DNA of 47,557 nt from CAZOHN01 sp964579325 (GTDB lineage: Bacteria; Pseudomonadota; Alphaproteobacteria; Rhodobacterales; Rhodobacteraceae), in NCBI GenBank assembly GCA_964579325.1, contig CAZOHN010000005.1, positions 1 to 47,557 of the forward strand, in the 5' to 3' direction. Below the pieces are notes generated by a model. That model was given only the letters and a program-made list of their open reading frames with translations. It had not been told where the DNA came from and made no database searches. Below are positions 7,960-15,687 of the stretch, one piece after another; positions within the stretch are counted from its first letter, which is position 1, and the number at the start of each line of letters is the position of its first letter. Made by a program: the position numbers and the translations under genes.

Positions 7960-8907
7960 CTAGAGCACCGGGGTCAGCAGCGGCTGCCCGCTGAAGTGGG
8001 CGCCCAGGTTGTCGCGCACGAGCTTGCCCATGGCCATTCGCGTCTCGACCGTGCCACTGGCGTGGTGAGGCTGCAACAACACGTTGTCCAGCGCGAGAAA
8101 CCGCGGGTTCAACCGCGGCTCCCCCTCGAACACATCGAGCGCGGCCGCACCGAGCACCCCCTGCTCCAGCGCGTCCAGCAGCGCCTCCTCGTCGACGTTC
8201 GAGGCCCGCGAGATGTTGATCAGCATCCCCTCGGGCCCGAGAGCCTCCACCACTGCGCGCCCCACGATATGCCGCGTCGCGGCCGAGGCCGCGAGCGTCA
8301 CGAACAGGAAGTCCGACCGGCCCGCAAGGGCGACGGGATCGGCAATGAACTCCCAGGCCGCGCCGTGCTCCCGCGGACCGACGTCTGAGTACGCGATCTG
8401 CATGTCGAACCCGGCGAGGCGCGTGGCGACCTCGACCCCGATCCGCCCGAGGCCCAGCACCCCGGCGCGCCGGCCCCAGACCCGGCGCTGGAGCGGGTAG
8501 AGCCCCCTGGCCGCCCAGGACCCGTCGCGCACCCAGGTCTCGGCGCCGATCATGCCCCGCGACAGGCACAGCATCATCGCCACGCCAAGATCGGCGACAT
8601 CGTTCGTCAGCACGTCGGGCGTGTTGGTCACCCGGATACCGCGCGGGCGGCAGGCTGCGAGATCGACCGCATCGAACCCCACGCCATAGACGCTGATGAC
8701 CTCGAGCGCCGGGCAGGCTGCGATCATCGTCGCATCCGCCCCCAGTTCGCCCCGCGTCGCGATCCCCCGGACGAGCGGCCCGACACGCGCCAGAAACGCC
8801 GCCTTGTCTTCCGCTTCAAAGTAGCGATGCATCTCGAAGGCCGCATCGAGGGGCTCCTGGTCCCATGCGGGATAGGGGCCGACCTGAAGGACGTGTGGCT
8901 TGGACAT
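7960..8907 (-). CDS. D-isomer-specific 2-hydroxyacid dehydrogenase
   Basis: 315 residues of the D-2-hydroxyacid dehydrogenase/glyoxylate-hydroxypyruvate reductase family. Seen: a nucleotide-binding GLGRIG within VLGLGRIGVEVATRLAGF, the catalytic Arg in INISRAS, the acidic residue in ALDVFEGEP and the catalytic His in QPHHASGTVETR. In this operon it could act as a 2-ketoaldonate reductase (2-ketogluconate or 2,5-diketogluconate), as related enzymes do, but a hydroxypyruvate or glyoxylate substrate is equally possible. First gene of the minus-strand operon, 31 bp from the operator at 8939-8952. The SD is weak. Confidence 0.8.
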   Translation of the reverse strand: MSKPHVLQVGPYPAWDQEPLDAAFEMHRYFEAEDKAAFLARVGPLVRGIATRGELGADATMIAACPALEVISVYGVGFDAVDLAACRPRGIRVTNTPDVLTNDVADLGVAMMLCLSRGMIGAETWVRDGSWAARGLYPLQRRVWGRRAGVLGLGRIGVEVATRLAGFDMQIAYSDVGPREHGAAWEFIADPVALAGRSDFLFVTLAASAATRHIVGRAVVEALGPEGMLINISRASNVDEEALLDALEQGVLGAAALDVFEGEPRLNPRFLALDNVLLQPHHASGTVETRMAMGKLVRDNLGAHFSGQPLLTPVL

Positions 8908-8927
8908 GATCGCTGGGCACCTGAGGC

Positions 8928-8952
8928 TTGACAGGGTCTGTTATCGATAACA
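8928..8952. promoter_or_regulatory. Promoter with putative LacI operator 3
   Basis: The palindrome TGTTATCGATAACA (8939-8952), identical to the one at 3696, lies between the divergent 2-hydroxyacid dehydrogenase and gluconate 5-dehydrogenase genes. On the plus strand TTGACA (8928-8933) and CATAAG (8951-8956) form a plausible promoter with a 17-bp spacer, so the operator fills the spacer and repression by occlusion is expected. Confidence 0.8.
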
Positions 8953-9004
8953 TAAGCGGGAGGGCAGCGACTTGTCGAGACCAATTCGAAAGGACGGGCA
9001 CCCC

Positions 9005-9760
9005 TTGGACCTGACCATGTTCGACCTCACCGGGCGACGGGCGCTTGTCACCGGGTCGTCGCAGGGGATCGGCTTCGCCCTCGCCGAAGGCCTCGCCGCG
9101 GCTGGGGCGACGGTCGTCCTCAACGGGCGGAACGAGGCGAAACTCGCTGACGCGCGAGCGCGGATCGGGGGCGCGGCCGTCCTGCCCTTCGACGTCACCG
9201 ACCATGACGCCGCGCGCGCCGCCGTCGACCGCTTCGAGGCGCACACCGGACCGATCGACATCCTCGTCAACAACGCCGGAATGCAGCACCGCGCGCCGCT
9301 GGAGGACTTTCCGGCGGATGCCTTTGAGCGGCTGTTGCAGACCAATATCGCGAGCGTGTTCCACGTGGGGCAGGCGGTCGCGCGGCACATGATCGCGCGG
9401 GGGCGCGGACGGATCATCAACATCGCCTCGGTCCAGACCGCTCTCGCCCGCCCCTCGATCGCGCCCTACACCGCGACCAAGGGCGCGGTCGGCAACCTCA
9501 CCAAGGGCATGGCGACCGACTGGGCGAAGCACGGACTGACCTGCAACGCCATCGCGCCGGGCTACTTCGACACGCCCCTCAACGCCGCGCTGGTGGCCGA
9601 CCCGGAGTTCTCGGCCTGGCTGAAAAAGCGCACCCCGGCGGGCCGCTGGGGCAAGGTCGAGGAGCTCAAGGGCGCCTGCATCTTTCTCGCCTCCGACGCG
9701 GCCAGCTTCGTCAACGGCCATATCCTTTATGTCGACGGCGGCATCACGGCCTCGCTGTGA
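9005..9760 (+). CDS. idnO: Gluconate 5-dehydrogenase (IdnO/Gno-type SDR)
   Basis: About 251 residues of the short-chain dehydrogenase family, expected to reduce 5-keto-D-gluconate to D-gluconate. Seen: the FDLTGRRALVTGSSQGIG N-terminus typical of Gno/IdnO (TGxxxGxG cofactor motif), NNAGMQHRAPLEDF, catalytic Ser in IASVQ and YxxxK in YTATKGAV, plus ILYVDGGITASL at the end. Start: GAAAGGACG (8988-8996) favours TTG 9005; ATG 9017 and TTG 8972 are in-frame alternatives. First gene of an operon with gluconokinase (4-bp overlap). With IdnD it completes L-idonate to 5-ketogluconate to gluconate. Confidence 0.85.
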   Translation: MDLTMFDLTGRRALVTGSSQGIGFALAEGLAAAGATVVLNGRNEAKLADARARIGGAAVLPFDVTDHDAARAAVDRFEAHTGPIDILVNNAGMQHRAPLEDFPADAFERLLQTNIASVFHVGQAVARHMIARGRGRIINIASVQTALARPSIAPYTATKGAVGNLTKGMATDWAKHGLTCNAIAPGYFDTPLNAALVADPEFSAWLKKRTPAGRWGKVEELKGACIFLASDAASFVNGHILYVDGGITASL

Positions 9761-10254
9761 CGCTGCGCCTCGTCATCATGGGCGTCAGCGGCTGCGGCAA
9801 GTCCTCCGTCGGCGCGGCGCTCGGGCTGCGGCTCGGCATCCCCTACCGCGATGGCGACGACCTGCACCCGGAAGGCAACGTGGCCAGGATGCGCGCCGGC
9901 CTGCCGCTGGGCGATGACGACCGCTGGCCCTGGCTCGACCGGGTGGCGGCAGTCCTCCACGCCGATGCGCCCGTGATCGTCGGCTGTTCCGCCCTGCGCC
10001 GCGTCTACCGCGACCGGATCCGCGCCGGCACGGGCGGTCCGGTCGGCTTCGTGCACCTCGCAGGCAGCCGCGACGTCATCGCCGCCCGGATGCAGGCGCG
10101 GGCCGGGCACTACATGCCGGTCACGCTCCTAGACAGCCAGTTCGCCACCCTCGAACCGCCCGGCCCCGACGAGGCCGTAACCGTTGCAATCGACCGGCCG
10201 CCCGACGAGATCGTCACCGAAATCGCAGCGAGACTCGAAGGAGCATCCACATGA
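9757..10254 (+). CDS. gntK: Gluconokinase
   Basis: 165-residue P-loop kinase that phosphorylates D-gluconate to 6-phosphogluconate. Walker A is GVSGCGKS at about residues 9-16. The family-specific segment YRDGDDLHPEGNVARMRAG with LPLGDDDRWPWLDRV matches the gluconokinase signature, followed by CSALRRVYRDRIR. The GTG start overlaps the previous stop (GTGA), indicating translational coupling. The product feeds the pentose phosphate or Entner-Doudoroff routes, whose genes are not in this window. Confidence 0.92.
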   Translation: MTLRLVIMGVSGCGKSSVGAALGLRLGIPYRDGDDLHPEGNVARMRAGLPLGDDDRWPWLDRVAAVLHADAPVIVGCSALRRVYRDRIRAGTGGPVGFVHLAGSRDVIAARMQARAGHYMPVTLLDSQFATLEPPGPDEAVTVAIDRPPDEIVTEIAARLEGAST

Positions 10255-11138
10255 GCACACTTGTCGCCCTGATCGGCGCTGGCGCCATGGGCGGGGCCAT
10301 CGGCGCGCGGCTCCTCCAGACCGGAACGCCGCTGGCCGTCTTCGATCTCGATCCCGACAAGGTCGAGGCACTGGTGGCGCGCGGCGCACAAGCCGCCCCC
10401 TCGGCCGCAGCGGCGGCAGGCGGCGCGGGCGCGGTGATCCTCAGCCTGAACTCGGCTCGCATCGTCGAGGCCGCCGTCTTCGGCGCAGGCGGCGTTGCGG
10501 AAGGCGCCGCACCGGGCACCCTCGTGATCGACATGTCCTCGATCGATCCGGAAGCCACCAGGGCGATGGCGACGCGGGCGGCAGAGCACAACCTTCGATG
10601 GGTGGACAGCCCTCTGTCCGGCGGCATCCCCAAGGCCGCCCTCGGGCACCTCACGCTGATGCAGGGCGGTGCCGAGGCGGACGTGGCCGAGGCGCAGGCC
10701 ATCCTCGCGGGCGTGGCCTCGAACCAGACCCGGATGGGTGCCCCGGGGGCCGGACAGACGACCAAGCTGATCAACCAGGTGCTCTGCGGTCTGGGCTTTC
10801 TCGCCGTGGCCGAGGCGACGGCGCTGGCCGAGGCGGCCGGCGTCGACGTGGCGCAGGTCCCGCGGGCCCTGAAGGGAGGGCGCGCCGACAGCGCGCTGCT
10901 GCAGGAATACATGCCCCGATTTGCCGCCCGCGACTACGCCCGCACGGGGCGGATCGACAACATGGTCAAGGATCTGAACGGCGCGCAGGACCTCGCCCGG
11001 CTGACCCATACGGCGATGCCGCTTACCGCCGTCTGTGCCGAGGTGCACCGGATGCTCACGGCGGCCGGCCTTGGCGGCGAGGACGAGGCGGCCCTGATGG
11101 AATTCTTCGCAGGTCCCAGGACTGATCGCTTGCCATGA
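10251..11138 (+). CDS. NAD(P)-dependent beta-hydroxyacid dehydrogenase
   Basis: 295 residues of the 3-hydroxyisobutyrate/6-phosphogluconate dehydrogenase-like family. Seen: Rossmann GAGAMGGAI at the N-terminus, the substrate-binding DSPLSGGIPKAALGHLTLM and the catalytic Lys in GAGQTTKLINQVL. Relatives oxidise or reduce 3-hydroxyacids (tartronate semialdehyde, L-threonate, 3-hydroxyisobutyrate). It overlaps gluconokinase by 4 bp (ATGA) and the following small gene by 4 bp, so it belongs to the idonate/gluconate operon. It is not required for the standard IdnD-IdnO-GntK route, hinting at a side branch or a different sugar-acid substrate. Confidence 0.82.
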   Translation: MSTLVALIGAGAMGGAIGARLLQTGTPLAVFDLDPDKVEALVARGAQAAPSAAAAAGGAGAVILSLNSARIVEAAVFGAGGVAEGAAPGTLVIDMSSIDPEATRAMATRAAEHNLRWVDSPLSGGIPKAALGHLTLMQGGAEADVAEAQAILAGVASNQTRMGAPGAGQTTKLINQVLCGLGFLAVAEATALAEAAGVDVAQVPRALKGGRADSALLQEYMPRFAARDYARTGRIDNMVKDLNGAQDLARLTHTAMPLTAVCAEVHRMLTAAGLGGEDEAALMEFFAGPRTDRLP

Positions 11139-11470
11139 TCACACGCTATGCCCTGTTCGAAGGCACCCTCCGGGAAGGCCAGACCGAAGCCTTCCGTCGC
11201 GATGTGCTGGCCGAAATCCTCCCGGTCTGGCGCCGCTTCCCCGGTGCGCTCGCCATTCGCGTCACCTTCGCCGATGACCGCGACGAGGGCGCGCCCGAAT
11301 TCCCCCTCATCCTCGCGATCGACTGGCCCGACCGCGCCACGGTCGATGCCTTCCTCGACCACCCGATCCGCAAGGAAGGCCGCGCCGCCACCGAAGCCGT
11401 TCTCGCGCGCTACTTCACTGGCCGCATCCACCACCACGTCACGACGGCCGAAATCCACGACCCCGCCTGA
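11135..11470 (+). CDS. Small alpha/beta-barrel-like protein, unknown function
   Basis: 111 residues. The pattern MITRYALFEGTLREGQTEAF, a long helix, FPGALAIRVTFADD, then IDWPDRATVDAFLDHPIRKEG resembles dimeric ferredoxin-like (EthD/ABM/Dabb) proteins, small enzymes or ligand binders. No catalytic residue can be assigned. The Arg-His-rich C-terminus (GRIHHHVTTAEIHD) is notable and might bind a metal. It overlaps the upstream dehydrogenase gene by 4 bp and is the last gene of the operon, before the LacI regulator. Family placement is tentative. Confidence 0.6.
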   Translation: MITRYALFEGTLREGQTEAFRRDVLAEILPVWRRFPGALAIRVTFADDRDEGAPEFPLILAIDWPDRATVDAFLDHPIRKEGRAATEAVLARYFTGRIHHHVTTAEIHDPA

Positions 11471-11502
11471 CCCGGGCCGCCAAGGGCTGGCTTTCGCCTC
11501 GG

Positions 11503-11514
11503 GGTAACGATACC
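11503..11514. promoter_or_regulatory. Putative LacI operator 4 (autoregulatory)
   Basis: GGTAACGATACC, an imperfect version (one mismatch between half-sites) of the GGTATCGATACC palindrome found at 3191. It ends 8 bp before the ATG of the LacI-type gene, suggesting weaker autoregulation. Confidence 0.65.
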
Positions 11515-11522
11515 ACATCGCC

Positions 11523-12539
11523 ATGGACGTACCGCGCAAGCCCCCGACAATGGCCGACGTCGCCCGGGTGGCGGGGGTCTCCCCGATGACGGTCAGCCGC
11601 GCCTTCAAGCGCGACTCCTCCGTCAGCGAAGCGACTCGCGCGGCGATCCTCAACGCCGCCGACGACCTCGGCTACGTCTTCGACGCCACGGCGTCGAACC
11701 TCCGCTCGCAGAAGACCGACTTCGTGGCGGTCACGATCCCCTCGATCAACAACGCGAATTTCGCGGACACCGTCGCGGGGCTCTCGGAGGGCCTGAAGGA
11801 TCACGGCCTCCAGACACTCCTGGGCTACACCAATTACGACATGGACGAGGAGGAGCGGCTGATCGAGCAGCTCCTGCGCCGCCGACCCGAAGCCATCATC
11901 GTCACCGGTGGCCGCCACACGCCGCGCGCGCGCAGGCTTCTGGGCAACGCCGGCATTCCCGTCATCGAGACATGGGACCTCCCCGAAGACCCCATCGGCC
12001 ACGTCGTCGGCTTCTCGAACGCGGCCGCCGTGCGCTGCATGGTCGAGCACTTCGTGGCACAGGGGCTGACCCGGATCGCCTTCGTCGGCGGCGACGCCAA
12101 GCGCGACACCCGCGGCACCGACCGCCGGGCCGGCTTCATCGAGGCCATGACGGCGCATGGCCTCGACCCCGGCCGCCTGATCGCGGCCGGAACGCCGCCG
12201 ATCTCGATGCGCGAGGGCGCTCTCGCCATGGCCCGCCTCCTCGAGACGATGCCGGACACCGAGGCGGTGATCTGCGTGTCGGACCTTTCGGCCTTCGGCG
12301 CGCTGACCGAATGCCAGCGCCGCGGCGTCGACGTCCCCGACCGGATCTCGGTCGCGGGCTTCGGCGACTACGAGATCGGTGCCATCTGCGTGCCGCCGCT
12401 TACCACCATCAACCCCTTCCCGCGCGACATTGGCGCCCGCTCCGCCGGCCTGCTCCTCGACATCCGCGAGGGGCGGCAGGTCGGCACGGCCACCATCGCG
12501 ATCGCACCGGAACTCCTGATCCGCGGCTCCAGCGTCTGA
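11523..12539 (+). CDS. LacI-family transcriptional regulator of the idonate/gluconate locus
   Basis: 338 residues. The N-terminal helix-turn-helix TMADVARVAGVSPMTVSRAF and the hinge helix around DATASNLRSQ are canonical LacI/GalR. A periplasmic-binding-like effector domain follows (VAVTIPSINNANFADTV, IAFVGGDAKRDTRGTDRRAGF, VAGFGDYEIGAICVPPLTTI). It resembles GntR-type gluconate repressors of the LacI family, which respond to gluconate or 6-phosphogluconate, but the effector here is unknown. Four palindromic sites with the core TATCGATA or TAACGATA lie in the promoter regions of this locus, including its own, so it is the likely repressor of all these operons. The SD before the ATG is weak. 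Confidence 0.88.
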   Translation: MDVPRKPPTMADVARVAGVSPMTVSRAFKRDSSVSEATRAAILNAADDLGYVFDATASNLRSQKTDFVAVTIPSINNANFADTVAGLSEGLKDHGLQTLLGYTNYDMDEEERLIEQLLRRRPEAIIVTGGRHTPRARRLLGNAGIPVIETWDLPEDPIGHVVGFSNAAAVRCMVEHFVAQGLTRIAFVGGDAKRDTRGTDRRAGFIEAMTAHGLDPGRLIAAGTPPISMREGALAMARLLETMPDTEAVICVSDLSAFGALTECQRRGVDVPDRISVAGFGDYEIGAICVPPLTTINPFPRDIGARSAGLLLDIREGRQVGTATIAIAPELLIRGSSV

Positions 12540-12576
12540 CGCCGGCGGCAACGTCGAAAGCCCTCCGGCCGCGCCG

Positions 12577-13593
12577 TCAGAGCGACCGCCACCCCCAGCG
12601 ATCCGCCAGGTCGAGACAGGCGGCGACCGAGGTCACAGCCTCGGTCGTGCCCAGGCTCCGCAGCGAGGCGGCGGCGGCGGCATGGCCGAGCCGGATCGCG
12701 CGTTCCAGCGTCCAGCCTTCGTGCAGGCCATAGAGCGTCCCGGCCGCGAAGGCGTCGCCCGCCCCGTTGGCACCGATCACCTTGTGCAGCGGCACCGATA
12801 CCGACGGCACGACGAGCGGGGCGCCATCGCGCATCACGGCGACAGCGGCTTCGGGGAAATGGGCGATGACAAGGTCCATCGCCCCCCTCCTCAGCACAGC
12901 CTCGGCCATCCGCGTCACCCGCGCCACATCGGCGGCATCGGCCGCAACCGACGGCTCTCCCGCGACAGCGGACATCTCGAAATCGTTGACGATGAACAGG
13001 TCGAGATAGGGCAGGCACGGCTGCACGATGCGCTGGAGCCGATCCGGCGCGATCGAGCAGAGCTCGAGGTTGGTCAGAAGGCCTGCAGCCTGTGCCTTGC
13101 GCAGGACCGTGACCCAGCCGTTGGTATCGTCCTCCCAGTTCCGGTCCATCTGGCGATGGATGCCCGGCAGGCCGAGATGCAGGTAGCGCGCCTTGGTCCT
13201 GCCGAAGTTGAAGTGGTCGGGGTTCAGGATCGCGCTGGCACCCTGCAGGAAGATGTGCGTGCGCCGTCCGGTGCGGTTCGAGGTGTAGGCATCGGTGTAG
13301 TTCGTGCGGATCCCGGGCATGATCAGAAGGCCCTCGCGCCCGATCCCCCAGGCATCGGCCTCGGCCAGCAGGAGCCTTCCGTCCTCGTCGTCGCCGATCA
13401 CGCCCACCGTCTCCACCGGCATCGCCGGATCGAGCTTCCTGAGGTCGATCGCAAGGTTGCAGCCCGATCCCCCGCCCGCGACGCTCTCGCTGAGGATCTC
13501 GACGACCTCGTTCTCAAGCGGCCAGAACTCGACCACCTTGTTGTGGTCGGCACACCAGGTGCCGCCCGTCAGCACACCGCGGCGCATCGTCAT
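12577..13593 (-). CDS. PfkB-family carbohydrate kinase
   Basis: 338-residue ribokinase/PfkB-fold kinase. Seen: GGGSGCNLAIDLRKLDP near the N-terminus (the substrate-side glycine motif), VGVIGDDEDGRLLLAEADAWGI, and the C-terminal anion-hole/catalytic motif GANGAGDAFAAGTLYGL with the catalytic Asp. The substrate could be a ketose, ketose-phosphate or inositol-like compound. It overlaps the aldolase gene by 4 bp and is the last gene of the ABC-transporter operon. The joint layout suggests import, phosphorylation and then aldol cleavage, but the sugar is not identifiable from sequence. Confidence 0.85.
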   Translation of the reverse strand: MTMRRGVLTGGTWCADHNKVVEFWPLENEVVEILSESVAGGGSGCNLAIDLRKLDPAMPVETVGVIGDDEDGRLLLAEADAWGIGREGLLIMPGIRTNYTDAYTSNRTGRRTHIFLQGASAILNPDHFNFGRTKARYLHLGLPGIHRQMDRNWEDDTNGWVTVLRKAQAAGLLTNLELCSIAPDRLQRIVQPCLPYLDLFIVNDFEMSAVAGEPSVAADAADVARVTRMAEAVLRRGAMDLVIAHFPEAAVAVMRDGAPLVVPSVSVPLHKVIGANGAGDAFAAGTLYGLHEGWTLERAIRLGHAAAAASLRSLGTTEAVTSVAACLDLADRWGWRSL

Positions 13594-14570
13594 TTCAGGA
13601 CGGCCTCGGTAACCTCGATATCGGTCTCGAGCGTTCTTGCGGGCCGGATGCCCTTCTTGGCAAGCCGGTCGTGATAGTCGCGCACGGCATCCTCGGGCGT
13701 CTGCACCCGCTCCACCACGCGGCGCATCGCGGCGACGATCTCCACCTGGTCCTCCGCGAAGTAGATCTTGCGCCCGAACAGCGCGATCCGCGCTCCGTAT
13801 TTCTCGGCCTGCGACACCAGTTCGAACGTGTCGCGCGTGGTTCCCGCGGCACCGCCCAGGATGCCGACGACAAGGTTCTCGGGGTCGAAGGCCGCAAGCT
13901 CCTCGGTCGCGCGCGGACCGTTGTAGACCATCTTGAGAAACAGCGGCCGGTCGGCGCGCGCCACACCGGCCAGGCAGCGGGCTATGGCATCGTTCACGAA
14001 ATCGCCGAGGGGCGTGCTGCCGGTATCGATCGGGAAGGCCGGGTTGAACACCTCGAGGAAGTGCCGCATCCCCGCCGCCTGCGCCTCGTCGCGGAACGCG
14101 GCATAACGTTCGAGCGTCAGGGCATCACGCGCGAGATCGTTGTAGAAGGTGATCGCGTAGAGCCCGAGGTCGGCCAGCGCCCGCGCCCGGTCGAGCCGCG
14201 CGGTCCGGAACGGCAGCGCTGGGTGGCTGCGGTAGGTCGCCCCGCGGAAATCCCAGATGTCGGACGCATCGTTGAGGCGCACCGCGGTGGTGACGGGGGT
14301 GCCGTCGCACAGCCCGGGAAGCGCCTCGGCCGATGAAAGCGACGTCAGCATGATGTCGATCAGCCCCGAGGCCACCATCTCCCGCATTGCGGCGCGGTAC
14401 TCGGCAAGCGGTCGCGGGCGGCGGCCATCCGGGCCGTCACGGAAGCCCGGCGTGCCGACACCCTTCGCCATGTCGCCATCCTTGGCATCGGCGATGATGA
14501 AGTCGGTCGGGGCATAGTGGCCCGACCTGATCCGGTCGAGCTTGGCGTCGAGGCTGCGTTCTGAGGTCAT
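13590..14570 (-). CDS. Class I aldolase-like protein (DeoC/LacD-type fold)
   Basis: 326 residues. Features fit a TIM-barrel Schiff-base aldolase: TDFIIADAKDGDMAKGVGTPG at the N-terminus, MRHFLEVFNPAF, then PLFLKMVYNGPRATEEL with a candidate Schiff-base lysine, and a phosphate-binding-like VVGILGGAAGTTRDTFEL followed by ARIALFGRKIYFAED. I do not recognise a characterised enzyme. It could cleave the phosphorylated product of the adjacent PfkB kinase to triose-phosphate and an aldehyde, like LacD or sulfofructose-phosphate aldolases, but no sulfosugar-specific gene is present. SD GGAAAGACG precedes the start. It lies 39 bp after the ATPase gene. Confidence 0.65.
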   Translation of the reverse strand: MTSERSLDAKLDRIRSGHYAPTDFIIADAKDGDMAKGVGTPGFRDGPDGRRPRPLAEYRAAMREMVASGLIDIMLTSLSSAEALPGLCDGTPVTTAVRLNDASDIWDFRGATYRSHPALPFRTARLDRARALADLGLYAITFYNDLARDALTLERYAAFRDEAQAAGMRHFLEVFNPAFPIDTGSTPLGDFVNDAIARCLAGVARADRPLFLKMVYNGPRATEELAAFDPENLVVGILGGAAGTTRDTFELVSQAEKYGARIALFGRKIYFAEDQVEIVAAMRRVVERVQTPEDAVRDYHDRLAKKGIRPARTLETDIEVTEAVLK

Positions 14571-14609
14571 TCGTCTTTCCAGTTGGCAATCGGTTTGCGG
14601 GAGGTGCCG

Positions 14610-15671
14610 TCAGACACGCTGCCCGGTCGTCGCGTCGAACAGGTGCGCGCGCCCCGCCGCCACCGCGATGCGGACGGAATCGCCGGGTCTGGCGGTGATC
14701 CGCTCGGTCGAGAGCAGCCGCAGGGATTGGCCGCCGAGGTCGGCGTGCATGTGCGTCTCCCAGCCGGCGGGTTCGATCAGGGTGAGCGTGGCGGGCAGCA
14801 GGCCCGCGCCGTCGAGCCGCAGGTGCTCGGGCCGGATACCGTAGACAAGCTTCCGGCCCGGCTCCAGGTCATGCCCGTCGGGTAGCGGCAGGACGTGGCC
14901 GCCGGCGATCCGCAGCCCGCCCTCGCCGACCTCGCCCGCGATCAGGTTCATCGCCGGCGACCCGAGAAACTCGGCCACGAAAAGGTTCGCGGGCGCGTCA
15001 TAGATGTCCAGCGGCGCGCCAACCTGCTCGATCCGCCCATCGTGCATGACCACCACGACATCGGCCATCGTCATTGCCTCGATCTGATCGTGTGTCACAT
15101 AGATCGTGGTCGTCTTCAGCCGCTGGTGCAGCGCCTTGATCTCGGCCCGCATCTCGACGCGCAGCTTGGCATCGAGGTTCGAGAGCGGCTCGTCGAACAG
15201 GAACACTTCCGGTTCCCGCGTGAGCGCCCGCCCCATCGCCACCCTCTGCCGCTGCCCGCCCGACAACTGCGCCGGCAGGCGTTCGAGCATCGGGCTCAGC
15301 TTGAGCACGTTCGCCGCGCGCGAGATGCGCTCGCGCATCACTGTCTCGGCCGTCTTGCGCATCTTCAGGCCGAAGGCGAGGTTGTCGGTGACGGTCATGT
15401 GCGGATAGAGCGCGTAGGACTGGAACACCATCGCGATCCCGCGGTCCTTGGCGTGAACGTCGTTCACCACCCGTCCGGCGATCCGCACCTCGCCCTCCGA
15501 CACGTCCTCGAGCCCCGCGGTCATCCGCAGCAGCGTCGACTTCCCGCAACCCGACGGGCCGACCAGAACGGCGAACGCGCCTTCCGGGATCGACAGGTCG
15601 ATGCCGTGCAGGATCGGAACCGCGCCGAACGACTTCCTGAGCCCGCGGTACTCGACGAAACCCTCAGCCAT
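14610..15671 (-). CDS. CUT1 sugar ABC importer, ATP-binding subunit (UgpC/MalK-like)
   Basis: 353 residues: one NBD with Walker A GPSGCGKST, signature LSGGQRQ, Walker B VFLFDEPLSNLD and the H-loop in YVTHDQIEAMTM, then a C-terminal TOBE regulatory domain from about residue 235 (YDAPANLFVAEFLGSPAMNLIAG onward). This is the standard MalK/UgpC layout. It energises the two permeases encoded upstream in the same operon. MalK-type ATPases can serve several importers, so its presence does not reveal the substrate. Confidence 0.92.
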   Translation of the reverse strand: MAEGFVEYRGLRKSFGAVPILHGIDLSIPEGAFAVLVGPSGCGKSTLLRMTAGLEDVSEGEVRIAGRVVNDVHAKDRGIAMVFQSYALYPHMTVTDNLAFGLKMRKTAETVMRERISRAANVLKLSPMLERLPAQLSGGQRQRVAMGRALTREPEVFLFDEPLSNLDAKLRVEMRAEIKALHQRLKTTTIYVTHDQIEAMTMADVVVVMHDGRIEQVGAPLDIYDAPANLFVAEFLGSPAMNLIAGEVGEGGLRIAGGHVLPLPDGHDLEPGRKLVYGIRPEHLRLDGAGLLPATLTLIEPAGWETHMHADLGGQSLRLLSTERITARPGDSVRIAVAAGRAHLFDATTGQRV

Positions 15672-15687
15672 GGCCGCCCCTCATCAT

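Noticed and set aside
12540..12576. Considered a terminator between the convergent LacI and PfkB genes.
   Set aside because: Complementarity between the GACGCCGGCGGC and GGCCGCGCCGTC segments is too imperfect for a convincing stem.
12577..14570. Considered a sulfoquinovose (sulfo-EMP) kinase/aldolase pair.
   Set aside because: No sulfoquinovosidase, isomerase or sulfolactaldehyde enzyme is present and no sulfosugar-specific motif was recognised, so the assignment would be speculative.
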